Below are positions 17,706 through 26,827 of a stretch of 64,000 nucleotides of DNA, piece after piece; the first letter of the stretch is position 1, and every line of letters starts with the position of its first letter. Source of the DNA: JBJHBP01 sp050485645 (GTDB lineage Bacteria > Pseudomonadota > Gammaproteobacteria > Steroidobacterales > Rariloculaceae); assembly GCA_050485645.1 (NCBI GenBank), contig JBJHBT010000002.1, positions 124,001 to 188,000 on the forward strand. Direction: 5' to 3'. Under the pieces are notes generated by a model that saw only the letters and a list, made by a program, of their open reading frames with translations, made no database searches and was not told the DNA's origin. A program made the translations under genes and the position numbers.

Positions 17706-17753
17706 GGAGAGGTGGCACAGCGGTCGAATGCGGCGGCCTTGAAAGCAGTTGCA
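17706..17753 (+). pseudogene. Degenerate 5' half of a tRNA-Ser
   Basis: This 48-nt stretch directly abuts the intact tRNA-Ser and is a decayed copy of its 5' half: 31 of the first 41 bases are identical, including the D-arm region and the anticodon loop CTTGAAA (anticodon TGA). Similarity ends at the variable arm and there is no 3' half. The anticodon stem no longer pairs fully. Confidence 0.7.
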
Positions 17754-17841
17754 GGAAGGGTGGCAGAGTGGTCGATTGCACTGGTCTTGAAAACCAGCGA
17801 CGGGAAACCGTCCGTGGGTTCGAATCCCACCCCTTCCGCCA
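17754..17841 (+). tRNA. tRNA-Ser (anticodon TGA)
   Basis: An 88-nt class II tRNA. Acceptor GGAAGGG pairs with CCCTTCC, anticodon stem CTGGT/ACCAG encloses CTTGAAA (anticodon TGA, reads UCA), and a long variable arm precedes the T arm GTGGG TTCGAAT CCCAC. CCA is encoded. Confidence 0.96.
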
Positions 17842-18087
17842 TATGAAACAAGCGCTTCCGGCACCCGCGCCGCGCCGGCGAGCACACGCCGGCTGAGACG
17901 CCGGCACTGGCGGAAAACCCGTCGGTTGCTCTATGCTGGTTGAAAGTGACAACAATCCGGTGTCATCGGGAGTGCCGCCCTCCGGCGACGGATATCCGCA
18001 GCGCGAACACCCTGCCCGCTCCCGTTGGTGGCCTATCAGCCTGATGATCGACAAACCCGCGCCCTCTGCTCACCAGAAACCCAGTAC

Positions 18088-19641
18088 ATGACCGGAAAAG
18101 CCCCGACTCTGACTATTCGCGAAGCGCGCCCCGAAGACGTCTACAACATCATCGACCTCACCGAGCGAGCCTACCCCGGCATGGCGCCGTACTCGCCGGC
18201 CATGATTCGCGGCCAGATCAATGCCTTCCCGGAAGGTGTCTGGGTGGCGGAACAGGACGGCACGATTGTCGGCTACTGCGCCACGCTGCGACTGTCGGAA
18301 GAACGCGCGCTGGCTGCCCACTCCTGGCAGTCGATCACTGGTGGCGGCTACGGCGCCACGCACGACGGTGAGGGTGAATACCTGTACGGCTACGAAATCT
18401 GCGTCGACCCGGCAATGCGCCGTTATCGCATCGGACAGCGCTTCTATCGCGAGCGCGGCCGGCTGTGCGAGAACCTGCGCCTCAAGGGCACGGTGATAGC
18501 GGGTCGTCTGCCAGGCTACGCCAGACGCCGTCAGCAGTTCAGCTCGCCGGAGGAATACATTGAAGCGGTGAAGGCGCGCAAGGTGCGCGATCCCGTACTC
18601 GGCTTCCAACTGCGCAACGGCTTTGAAGTGATCGGCGTATTAAAGGACTACCTGCCAGGCGATCGCGAATCCGGCGGCTTTGCGGCGCATATGGTGTGGC
18701 GCAATCCGCTGTACAGCGAAGCGGACTCCCAGACCAGCGGCGTCGGCAGGACGCGCCGGGTCCAGACCAACCGGGTTCGTATCGCCACCGTGCAGTATGG
18801 CCAGCGCCGTATCAGCTCGTTCGACGAATTCCGCCAGATGGTGCTGTACTTCATCGACGTCACCGCCGATTACCGTTCGGACTTCGTGCTCTTTCCGGAG
18901 CTGTTCACACTGCAGCTGCTGTCCATCGAGAACGACCCGGTGTCTCCCAGCGAGGCGATCCGCCAGCTGAGCCAGCACGATCCGGCGCTGATGGACCTGT
19001 TTCAGGACGCGGCGATCAAGTACAACATCAACATTATCGCCGGCAGCACGCCCGTGATTCGTGGCGACGAACTCTACAACGTGACGCATGTGTTTCTGCG
19101 TGACGGCACCAGCGAAAGTCAGGACAAGATCCACCCCACGCCCAACGAAAGTTACTGGTGGAACATGGCCGGCGGTACGAAGGTCAAGCTGATCGACACC
19201 GACTGCGGCCCGGTCGCCGTTCTGATCTGCTACGACGTGGAGTTCCCGGAGCTGACGCGGCACCTCACGGACCAGGGCATGAATATCCTGTTCGTGCCTT
19301 TTCTCACCGACGAACGCCAGAGCTACCTGCGGGTGCGCTACTGCGCGCAGGCCAGAGCGGTGGAAAACCAGATCTACGTGGCGATGTCCGGCAGCTGCGG
19401 CAACCTGCCCAATGTACCGAACATGGACATTCACTACGCCCAGAGCTGCATTCTCACGCCGTGCGATTTTCCCTTCGCCCGCGATGGCGTCGCCGCGGAT
19501 ACCACGCCGAATGTCGAGATGGTCGCGTTCGCCGACCTCAGCCTGAACGCCCTGCGCACGGCGCGTCAGAGCGGCACGGTGCGCAATCTCAGGGACCGTC
19601 GCCACGATCTGTACAGCGTGCAGTGGCGTGGGCGCAGCTGA
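18088..19641 (+). CDS. GNAT acetyltransferase-nitrilase superfamily fusion protein
   Basis: 517 residues with two domains. Residues 1-215 are a GNAT domain (TIREARPEDVYNIIDLTERAYPG, then YGYEICVDPAMRRYRIGQRFYRERGRLC as the acetyl-CoA loop). Residues 230-500 are a carbon-nitrogen hydrolase with the Glu-Lys-Cys triad in LFPELF, KIHPTPNE and CYDVEFPE. This fusion is a recognised branch of the nitrilase superfamily with no settled reaction; acylation and amide hydrolysis on one substrate is plausible. The ATG at 18088 begins the conserved GNAT strand; the frame is open to 18025. It is cytoplasmic, single-gene, 60 bp before the transglycosylase. Confidence 0.9.
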   Translation: MTGKAPTLTIREARPEDVYNIIDLTERAYPGMAPYSPAMIRGQINAFPEGVWVAEQDGTIVGYCATLRLSEERALAAHSWQSITGGGYGATHDGEGEYLYGYEICVDPAMRRYRIGQRFYRERGRLCENLRLKGTVIAGRLPGYARRRQQFSSPEEYIEAVKARKVRDPVLGFQLRNGFEVIGVLKDYLPGDRESGGFAAHMVWRNPLYSEADSQTSGVGRTRRVQTNRVRIATVQYGQRRISSFDEFRQMVLYFIDVTADYRSDFVLFPELFTLQLLSIENDPVSPSEAIRQLSQHDPALMDLFQDAAIKYNINIIAGSTPVIRGDELYNVTHVFLRDGTSESQDKIHPTPNESYWWNMAGGTKVKLIDTDCGPVAVLICYDVEFPELTRHLTDQGMNILFVPFLTDERQSYLRVRYCAQARAVENQIYVAMSGSCGNLPNVPNMDIHYAQSCILTPCDFPFARDGVAADTTPNVEMVAFADLSLNALRTARQSGTVRNLRDRRHDLYSVQWRGRS

Positions 19642-19701
19642 GTAGAATTCACCCGACCATGCTGATATAAAGGCTTGAATATCAAAGGGGGATATGAATC
19701 C

Positions 19702-22086
19702 ATGAATGCCGTCGCGTGTCTTCGCCTGGCATGGATCGCCGCGGTTGCCGTCATCACGTTGACCGCCGCGCCCGCCGCCGCTGCCAACAGCGAACTGTTT
19801 CCCAGGCCGGCCGGCATAGAGCCCGCGGTCCAGTTCTGGACGCGTGTCTACACCGAAGTGAACACACGCTCCGGATTCATTCACGACAACCTCCATCTCG
19901 ACGTGGTCTACGCCACGCTCCGCTATCCGGAAGGCAGCAGTCAGGCCGAACGCCAGCGGCTGCGCGATCGCGAACTCAATCGTTACCGTGAAATCCTCAA
20001 CAAACTGGGCAACGGAACCCGCAGCGGGCTCAGCGAGGAAGAACGGCGCGTGCTGGCACTGTGGCCGGCGCATGTCAGCAATGCGGAACTGCGTGCAGCC
20101 GCGCAACGCGTGCGGTTCCAGCTCGGGCAGTCCGACCGGTTTCGCGCCGGCCTTGTTCGCGCGGGCGAGTGGAAACCCTACATCTACCAGGTGCTGGCCG
20201 CGCGCGGACTGCCCCGCGAGCTGTCCGTACTGCCGCACGTGGAGTCGTCGTTCGACCCCACCGCGTACTCCCACGCCGGCGCGGCCGGCATGTGGCAGTT
20301 CATCCGCTCCACCGGCATGCGCTACATGCAGATCGACCATATCGTCGACGAACGCCGTGACCCCTACTTCTCCACAGACGCGGCCGCACGGCTGCTCGCC
20401 GACAACTTTTCGCTGCTGCAAAGCTGGCCGGTGGCAATCACGGCGTACAACCACGGTGCCGGCGGCATGCGACGCGCCGTGTCGGAGCTGGGCACCAGCG
20501 ACATCGGCGTGATCATCCGCGATTACAACGGACGGGCTTTCGGCTTCGCTTCGCGCAACTTCTACCCCGCCTTTCTCGCGGCGCTGGACGTGGACAGCGA
20601 CCCGGAGCGATTCTTCGGACGCATCACACCCAACCCCGCGCGCGACCTGGTGGTCGCACCGTTGCCGGGCTATGTCGGCATAGACACGATTGCGCGGGTT
20701 CTGGAAACCACGCCGCGTGCATTACGCGAACTCAACCCCTCGCTCAGCGACCTGGTGTGGAGCGGCGAGAAGTATGTGCCACGCGGCTTTCGGCTGCGCG
20801 TACCGGCCAGGGGCGGTCTCGACCCCGCGGCGCTGCTGGCGGCGCTGCCTGCGGGTGAACTGTTCGCCGCACAGACGCCCGACGTCGAGCACCGTGTGCG
20901 CAGTGGCGAAACGCTGTCGCAGATCGCCCAGCGCTATCGCGTCAGCGTCAGCGCCCTGATGGGCATGAACGGACTGTCCAGCGCCAACTTCATTCGCGCC
21001 GGACAGGTCCTGCGCCTGCCCGGCCATGCGGAAGCGGCAGCGGATGCGGTGCTGGCCAGCACCCGCGAAGTGTCCGCGCAACCCGTGGTCGTCGACGGCA
21101 TCTACGTGGTGCGCCCCGGTGACAGCATCGAACGCATTGCCCGTAATCTGGGTGTCGCTCAGGAGTCCCTGCTTGCGGCCAACAACATTGCCAATCGCAA
21201 TCGTATCACCGCCGGACAACAGCTCCGTGTACCGCGCGCCGCCGGCGTGGAACCGGCGATATCTCTTGCCGAAGAAGCGGCGCTCGCCGTCCTGTCCGAT
21301 TCGCGTCAGTCCGGCGCACGAGAGTCCGCGTCCGCCTCTGCCGCGGACGCCGCACGCGGTGACGATCAGGAACAGCTGGCCGGCGAATCCGCTCCGGCCA
21401 GTGAGCTGGCGCGCCGCCCCACCCCGCTGGTGCTGATCGCAGCCAGCGACCCGGTACGCTATGAGGATGCGTTCTACGACGGCCGCCATCTACCGGAAGA
21501 AGCCGACGCGGCGGATAGCCCTGGCGATGCCGCCGGAGAATTGCGCGATGCCGGCCTGGCCGGTCTCTACGACTCCAGTGGCGAGGATCCCAATGCGCTG
21601 GAGTCGCGTCAGGATGACCTGGCCGCCGATCCCAGCAACTACCTCGTTGCAGGCAATCACACCATCGAAGTGCAGCCACTGGAGACACTGGGCCACTTCG
21701 CGGACTGGCTGGAACTGCGCACGCAACGGCTGCGCGACCTGAACGGCATGCCGTTCGAGCGCGCCGTCGTCATCGGCCAGTCGCTGCGTCTGGACTTCTC
21801 GCAGGTGGATCCGGCCACGTTCGAGCAGCGACGCAAGGCCTACCATCGCGACCTCCAGGATGCGTTCTTTTCCCGCTATCACATAGCCGACGTGGAACAG
21901 CACGTGGTGCGACGCGGTGAATCGCTGTGGGTGCTGGCGAACCGTACCTACAGCGTGCCCGTCTGGCTGCTGCGTCAGTACAACCCGGAACTGGACCTGG
22001 ATCGCGTACAGCCGGGCACGGTGGTCAACTTCCCCCGCCTTCGCCCGCTGGCCGACGGCGCGGCCACAGGAGACCCGTCGGCATGA
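19702..22086 (+). CDS. MltD-like lytic transglycosylase with multiple LysM repeats
   Basis: 794 residues: a signal peptide (ACLRLAWIAAVAVITLTAAPAAAA), a transglycosylase domain at about 150-300 with the catalytic Glu in LPHVESSFDPTAYSHAGAAG, and AITAYNHGAGGM. LysM repeats follow, starting HRVRSGETLSQIA, YVVRPGDSIERIA, HTIEVQPLETLGHFA (weaker) and HVVRRGESLWVLA. E. coli MltD has 452 residues and two LysM repeats, so this is an expanded form with an acidic, low-complexity spacer between the second and third. It should cleave peptidoglycan glycan strands in the periplasm. The ATG at 19702 follows AAAGGGGG. Its stop overlaps the next start (ATGA). Confidence 0.92.
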   Translation: MNAVACLRLAWIAAVAVITLTAAPAAAANSELFPRPAGIEPAVQFWTRVYTEVNTRSGFIHDNLHLDVVYATLRYPEGSSQAERQRLRDRELNRYREILNKLGNGTRSGLSEEERRVLALWPAHVSNAELRAAAQRVRFQLGQSDRFRAGLVRAGEWKPYIYQVLAARGLPRELSVLPHVESSFDPTAYSHAGAAGMWQFIRSTGMRYMQIDHIVDERRDPYFSTDAAARLLADNFSLLQSWPVAITAYNHGAGGMRRAVSELGTSDIGVIIRDYNGRAFGFASRNFYPAFLAALDVDSDPERFFGRITPNPARDLVVAPLPGYVGIDTIARVLETTPRALRELNPSLSDLVWSGEKYVPRGFRLRVPARGGLDPAALLAALPAGELFAAQTPDVEHRVRSGETLSQIAQRYRVSVSALMGMNGLSSANFIRAGQVLRLPGHAEAAADAVLASTREVSAQPVVVDGIYVVRPGDSIERIARNLGVAQESLLAANNIANRNRITAGQQLRVPRAAGVEPAISLAEEAALAVLSDSRQSGARESASASAADAARGDDQEQLAGESAPASELARRPTPLVLIAASDPVRYEDAFYDGRHLPEEADAADSPGDAAGELRDAGLAGLYDSSGEDPNALESRQDDLAADPSNYLVAGNHTIEVQPLETLGHFADWLELRTQRLRDLNGMPFERAVVIGQSLRLDFSQVDPATFEQRRKAYHRDLQDAFFSRYHIADVEQHVVRRGESLWVLANRTYSVPVWLLRQYNPELDLDRVQPGTVVNFPRLRPLADGAATGDPSA

Positions 22087-23117
22087 CACGGCAACCGGAA
22101 CCGGGACAACGCATGGACCGACGCGGCTTTCTGGCCGCCATGTCGTCCGTCGCCGGCGTTGCGTTGTCCGGCTGCGACGCGGGTGAGTCAGGCGCGCAGA
22201 TCACGATCGGCTCCAACCCCGCGGGCACCCATGTCTATGCCGTTGCCGCGGGGCTTGCGAAGGTGCTGACAGAACGCGGCGGCATGCGCACGTCCATCAG
22301 GCCGTTTTCAGGCTCTTCGGTTTACATCCCGATGATGCAACGCGGTGAAATCGCGCTGGGACTGAACACCAGTATCGATTCCTACCTGTCGTTTCGCGGA
22401 CTGCCGCCCTATGCCGATGCGATGAGCAATCTGCGTCTGGTCGCGAACATCTTCCCGCTGCCCATCATGTACATGGTGCGCGCCGACTCGAATCTGTACC
22501 GCGTGGAAGATCTTCGCGGCCAGCGGGTCGTGGTCGCGTTCCGCGCCAACGCCGCGCTGGAACAGCTGCATCACGGCATTCTCGCCACCGGCGGACTCAC
22601 CGAAGACGACGTTCGCGCCGTCACCGTGTCGGGCCTGCAGGACGCGATGCGCCTGCTTCAGGAAGGACGCGCCGATGCGGTGCCCACCGGACTGGACACG
22701 GCGCTTGCGCTGCAGGTGCATTCATCGCTGTCGGACGGCATCCGCTATCTGACGATGGGCGAGAACGAAGACAGACTGCCGGAAATCATGCCGGGCGCCA
22801 ATCCGGTCACGATCACGCCGGGCCCCGGCAGCGTCGGCATGCCCGCTCCGATCCGTGTTGCCGGCGTGGCCGATTATCTCAATACCGGAACGCACCTCAC
22901 TGACGATCAGGTCTACCGCATCGTCGGTACGCTGCACGAAAACTGGGAGGAACTGCGGCGCGACCATGCCCAGATCCGGCCCACGCAGGCCGATCAGCTG
23001 GCCCCTTCAGACAACGTGCATCCGTATCACCCCGGAGCCATCAGATACTACCGCGAAGCCGGTCTGTGGACCGAGGCGCACGAAACGCAACAGGCCCAGA
23101 TGCTGTCGGGCATCTGA
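22083..23117 (+). CDS. TAXI-type TRAP solute-binding protein, lipoprotein
   Basis: 344 residues. DRRGFLAAM followed by VALSGC gives a twin-arginine-like lipoprotein signal. The mature part matches TAXI-TRAP binding proteins: ITIGSNPAGTHVYAVAAGLAKVL, the ligand-contacting GSSVYIPMMQRGEIALGL region, and DLRGQRVVVAF. TAXI proteins deliver substrates to a fused or paired DctQM permease, but none lies nearby, so this is an orphan. It overlaps the transglycosylase by four bases, an unexpected partner. An internal ATG at 22113 (MDRRGF) is an alternative start. Confidence 0.9.
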   Translation: MTRQPEPGQRMDRRGFLAAMSSVAGVALSGCDAGESGAQITIGSNPAGTHVYAVAAGLAKVLTERGGMRTSIRPFSGSSVYIPMMQRGEIALGLNTSIDSYLSFRGLPPYADAMSNLRLVANIFPLPIMYMVRADSNLYRVEDLRGQRVVVAFRANAALEQLHHGILATGGLTEDDVRAVTVSGLQDAMRLLQEGRADAVPTGLDTALALQVHSSLSDGIRYLTMGENEDRLPEIMPGANPVTITPGPGSVGMPAPIRVAGVADYLNTGTHLTDDQVYRIVGTLHENWEELRRDHAQIRPTQADQLAPSDNVHPYHPGAIRYYREAGLWTEAHETQQAQMLSGI

Positions 23118-23142
23118 GCCTGTTACACAATACCCTGCGCCG

Positions 23143-26055
23143 TCAGAACTGCTTGGACAGGTTCATGAATACGCGGCGCCCGAGCCAATCGTACTGGGAG
23201 TAGAACGCGGCGTCGCCAATGTGTTCCATTACACCGCCAACAGACGAAACGCGCGGTGGCTTCTTGTTGAACGCGTTGGCCACACCCAGTCGCACAGTCA
23301 GGTCGCCATCGAACCGTCGCGATGTCGAGAACGAGTGATAGAACACGCTGTCGGCCGCACGCACCACACGCACCGTGTCACCGCGATACGTCGCCGTGTC
23401 GCCGAGACGGTCGACATCTGAAACCGAACCGACCATCTGCACGCCCCAGTAGGCCGACCAGTCGCCCACGTCGGCCGTCAGGTTCAACCGGCCCACCCAT
23501 TTCGGGTGGCCGAATTCACCATTCTCGTCGCGCACGGTATTTTCGAACAGCGCGACGACGTTGGTCTTCTGGTAGGTATGCTGGGTGTCCAGCATCAGGG
23601 ATCCCCAGCGGGTGGGCACACGGTAGCGCACCGAGAAATCATAGCCGCGGTTGTTCTGTCTGGCGACATTGAAGTAATCGTCGCGGATGGTCACGATGGC
23701 GTCATCGGGTCCGCCGCGCTCGAACAGGTCGCACAGCGGGTCCGTCGGGTAAAACTCCGAGTCGTAGCAGCTGCGCACGATGCGACCCGCACCACGCTGG
23801 TCGATCTCGTCCTTCACTTCGATGTCGAAGTAATCCAGCGAGAAACTGACGTCGGCGAACATCGGCTGCCAGACGACGCCGACGGTGTTCGAAGTCGACG
23901 TTTCAGCGTCCAGCACACCCTGGGCGCCTCGGGTAAAGATGGTTGCCGAGCCGGCACCGCCGGTGAACCCGGGTCCGACGTCGACCGCGCAGTTGTCCGC
24001 TATGCGCTGCGAGATATTGCCGGCGTCCAGCTCGTTTTCCCAGTTGCGGCACGGGTCAACCTGTGCCTGACCGAGGAACCCGGTCTGATCGGCCAGGTAC
24101 AGTTCGAACAGCGCCGGCGAACGGAACGACGTACCCCTGTTCGCGCGCACGGCAACGGTCTGCGTGGCCTGCCAGCTCAGCCCGAGCTTGTAGGTGCTGT
24201 CATCGCCGTAGGACTTCACATCCGTGTAGCGTGCCGAGGCATTGAGGCTGAGCATCTCCACCAGCCGTCGCCCGGACAGCAGCGGCACCTGGAACTCGGC
24301 GAACACCGCGCTGGTGGTATCGCGACCGGCCGTCACACCCGACGCCGACTGACCCCAGGTGTTGCCCGCCAGTGTGATCTCACCGGGCACGTCGCGAATC
24401 CGGTCGCGCGTGTACTGCACGCCGAAGGCGCCACCCACGGGGCCCGCTGGCAGCGTGCCCAGGCGACCGCTCACATACCCCTCAACGGACTGCTGGCTGT
24501 AAACCGTCCGGCCCACCTCGTGACCCAGCAGGAAATCCCGGACTTCCTGCGTGAAGTTGCCGGCCAGAAACTCGGGATCGAACCACGGCAGATCGATGCA
24601 CGGGATGCCTCGCGCGTAGGTCACCAGACCCACGCAGGAATCATCCCAGTTCACCTCGAAGCCGTCCTCGTCCAGGATCGCATCATTGAAGATGCGATCA
24701 TTGCGATACTTGCCGTCCGATCGGCTCAGCTGCAGCGAGACATCCCAGTTCCAGTTCGAGCCGAAGTCGCCGGTGGCGCCAAGCAGATAGCGGGTGTAGT
24801 CCACCTCAACCCGGGAACGGTTGTGGTCCGTCACCGGTGTCGGACTGACCAGCACGAAGCCCTCCCATCCATCGGCTACCGGGTTGCCGAAGCTGCTGCT
24901 GAGCATGTCCTGCCAGAACTGACGGTAGCTGTGGGTGGCCGTGGTCCGGCGGTTGTAGAGCACCTCCGCATAGCCATACACCCGATCACCCAGCTCCAGG
25001 CCGCCATCGGCAAAGAAGGTGGAACGCTCCACCTTGGGCTGAACGGAAGCCGACGCACGAAACGGATGCAGCGCGTTCGTTACGGCATCGGACGCGCGGT
25101 CGTAGTTGACCAGATACCAGTCCGGCGGTGCGACCAGATACTCGGGATCGTCGGGATCGGTGTCGATGGGCGGTATGTAGTTACCGAGATCGCCATCGTA
25201 GTCGTACTGCAGCAGCGCGCCGGACGGGAAGTTCGGCGCGGAACCGAACACCCACACGTGCCCCCAGGCCAGATCGGCACAGCGATAACGGCCCGTTCGG
25301 GGATCGACCACATCGACCCGCTCACCGGTTGTTTCATCGAATATGTACTGCTCACCGCAGGCGAAATAGTCACGCTGCCCCATGCGCAGCTCGGCTTCAC
25401 GGTGAAAATCGCCGCTCAGCTGGAAGTGCCCGCGGTGACCCGTCTGGCCCCACGACACACTGAGGCGCGATTCCTGCCCGCCACTCTTCGTCGGCTGGCT
25501 GATGAAACCGTCCACAAGACCGCCGTCCAGGCGACGGGTGAAGATGTTCACCACACCGGCCACGGCATCGGAGCCGTAAATGGACGATGCGCCGTCCTTG
25601 AGAATCTCGACGCGATCCACCATGGTCAGTGGCAGCACATTGAAGTCGAAAGAGGACACGGCGCCACAGACACCCGCGGGGCCGGCTCGGCGGCTGTTGA
25701 GAAGCACCAGCGTGCGGTTGGCGCCCAGCCCTCTGAGGGACAGCGTACGGGCACCGGTACCGCCATCTTCAACGAAGATGGTCGACGACGCCGCTGTCAC
25801 CTGGGGTGAGCCTGAGGCGATCGTGGTCGTCTGCAGCAGGGTGCCCAGATCCGACACGCCGCGCAGCTGCCCGCTTTCGGCGGTAATCACGTCCATCGGC
25901 GCGGAACTGGTGTAAACGTCCGGCCGGATCCGGGTACCGGTCACGACGACCTCGTCGACCTGGCCCTCCTGCGCCTGAACGGGCTCGATTCCAATCCACG
26001 GCGTGGCTGCGAGCACAAAGCCCACGGCTGTTGCCAAAGGTGATTTCCTCAACAT
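23143..26055 (-). CDS. TonB-dependent outer-membrane receptor
   Basis: 970 residues. A signal peptide ends at VQAQ, followed by the TonB box DEVVVTGTRIR. The plug domain contains RTLSLRGLGANRTLVLLN and VDRVEILKDGASSIYGSDAVAGVVNI; the C-terminus ends in Phe (NLSKQF) as required for barrel insertion. The length and the GTRI plug resemble the large receptors of Xanthomonadales and Sphingomonadales for plant- or algal-derived compounds. The ligand is unknown. It is convergent with the TAXI gene and lies 250 bp downstream of the DUF934 gene on the same strand, with its own leader. Confidence 0.94.
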   Translation of the reverse strand: MLRKSPLATAVGFVLAATPWIGIEPVQAQEGQVDEVVVTGTRIRPDVYTSSAPMDVITAESGQLRGVSDLGTLLQTTTIASGSPQVTAASSTIFVEDGGTGARTLSLRGLGANRTLVLLNSRRAGPAGVCGAVSSFDFNVLPLTMVDRVEILKDGASSIYGSDAVAGVVNIFTRRLDGGLVDGFISQPTKSGGQESRLSVSWGQTGHRGHFQLSGDFHREAELRMGQRDYFACGEQYIFDETTGERVDVVDPRTGRYRCADLAWGHVWVFGSAPNFPSGALLQYDYDGDLGNYIPPIDTDPDDPEYLVAPPDWYLVNYDRASDAVTNALHPFRASASVQPKVERSTFFADGGLELGDRVYGYAEVLYNRRTTATHSYRQFWQDMLSSSFGNPVADGWEGFVLVSPTPVTDHNRSRVEVDYTRYLLGATGDFGSNWNWDVSLQLSRSDGKYRNDRIFNDAILDEDGFEVNWDDSCVGLVTYARGIPCIDLPWFDPEFLAGNFTQEVRDFLLGHEVGRTVYSQQSVEGYVSGRLGTLPAGPVGGAFGVQYTRDRIRDVPGEITLAGNTWGQSASGVTAGRDTTSAVFAEFQVPLLSGRRLVEMLSLNASARYTDVKSYGDDSTYKLGLSWQATQTVAVRANRGTSFRSPALFELYLADQTGFLGQAQVDPCRNWENELDAGNISQRIADNCAVDVGPGFTGGAGSATIFTRGAQGVLDAETSTSNTVGVVWQPMFADVSFSLDYFDIEVKDEIDQRGAGRIVRSCYDSEFYPTDPLCDLFERGGPDDAIVTIRDDYFNVARQNNRGYDFSVRYRVPTRWGSLMLDTQHTYQKTNVVALFENTVRDENGEFGHPKWVGRLNLTADVGDWSAYWGVQMVGSVSDVDRLGDTATYRGDTVRVVRAADSVFYHSFSTSRRFDGDLTVRLGVANAFNKKPPRVSSVGGVMEHIGDAAFYSQYDWLGRRVFMNLSKQF

Positions 26056-26174
26056 GGCGCATCCCCGATGCTGTAAAAAAACAACGCGGTGATCGCATCC
26101 GGCTGGCGCCCTTCCCCGACTGCAGCTGTGCGAAACCGACAGAAAAACCGTAAGGGGCCACTAATACCGGAGTA

Positions 26175-26205
26175 TCCGCCGCCCCGCAAGCTTGCGGGAA
26201 GCGGA
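26175..26205. repeat. Palindrome in the TonB receptor leader
   Basis: The core CCCGCAAGCTTGCGGG (26183-26198) is a perfect 16-bp palindrome, flanked by TCCGC and GCGGA that extend the dyad with a small internal loop. It lies between the DUF934 gene and the TonB receptor, 120 bp before the receptor start. It could end the sulfite reductase transcript or be a leader structure or operator. No U-tract follows. Confidence 0.45.
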
Positions 26206-26305
26206 TTGCGGACCATGTCGCAACTGATCGGGTGGTCTCATCACCCGGTCTACGCCCCGGAGGCATCGGCCCCGAAGGAGCCGGGCCGGACTGGATTGCG
26301 CGCGC

Positions 26306-26827
26306 TCAGGAAGCCTGACGCCGTCCGTGCCGCAGCTGCCATGCAGCCGGACGGCCATCGCCCGTGGGCTGATACCACACGGAGTAGTCTCCGAGGGCCT
26401 CCTGGTACTGACGCAGCGGATCCTCGCCTTTGATCTGGAAGGAATTGAAGCCGATACGCAGCATGAAATGCAGCTGCTCCATCAGGACATCGCCGATGGC
26501 GCGGATCTCGCCCTCGTAGCCGTAGCGATCCCGCAGCAGCCTGGCATAGGAATAGGCCCGGCCATCCTTGAAGGCCGGAAACTCGAGCGCAACCAGAACC
26601 AGTTGGCCAAGGTCATCGGCGATCAGCTCAGGGGACTGGTCGCTGCGCAGGCGCACGCCCACCGGCGTACCACGCGCGGTCAGCGCATCACGGTGCGCCT
26701 GCCACTGATCGAGGCTGACCAGCACCGGCACACCGTCGGGAATCGCGTCCAGCGCGCTGACGTCCTGGAACGCATCGTCAATCAGTTCGCCGTCACGGAC
26801 TATCGTGGTCATACCCGCCTCGCTCAT
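26306..26827 (-). CDS. DUF934 protein (sulfite reductase companion)
   Basis: 173 residues. The family signature is present: IRDGELIDDAF-like start, GVRLRSDQSPELIADDL, ALEFPAFKDGRAYSYARLLRDRYGYEGEIRAIGDVL, and the end FMLRIGFNSFQIK. DUF934 genes regularly follow cysI in proteobacteria and often precede cysH; the biochemical role is unknown. The start overlaps the cysI stop by four bases. No cysH follows here. Confidence 0.93.
   Translation of the reverse strand: MSEAGMTTIVRDGELIDDAFQDVSALDAIPDGVPVLVSLDQWQAHRDALTARGTPVGVRLRSDQSPELIADDLGQLVLVALEFPAFKDGRAYSYARLLRDRYGYEGEIRAIGDVLMEQLHFMLRIGFNSFQIKGEDPLRQYQEALGDYSVWYQPTGDGRPAAWQLRHGRRQAS

Noticed and set aside
17706..17753. Attachment site of an integrated element at tRNA-Ser
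   Set aside because: Attachment duplications normally copy the 3' end of a tRNA and come with an integrase; here the 5' half is copied and no integrase exists in the window.
26056..26305. Cobalamin or SAM riboswitch upstream of the TonB receptor
   Set aside because: None of the conserved cores of these classes is present; only a palindrome and a short hairpin (CGGGTG/CACCCG at 26229-26247) are seen.
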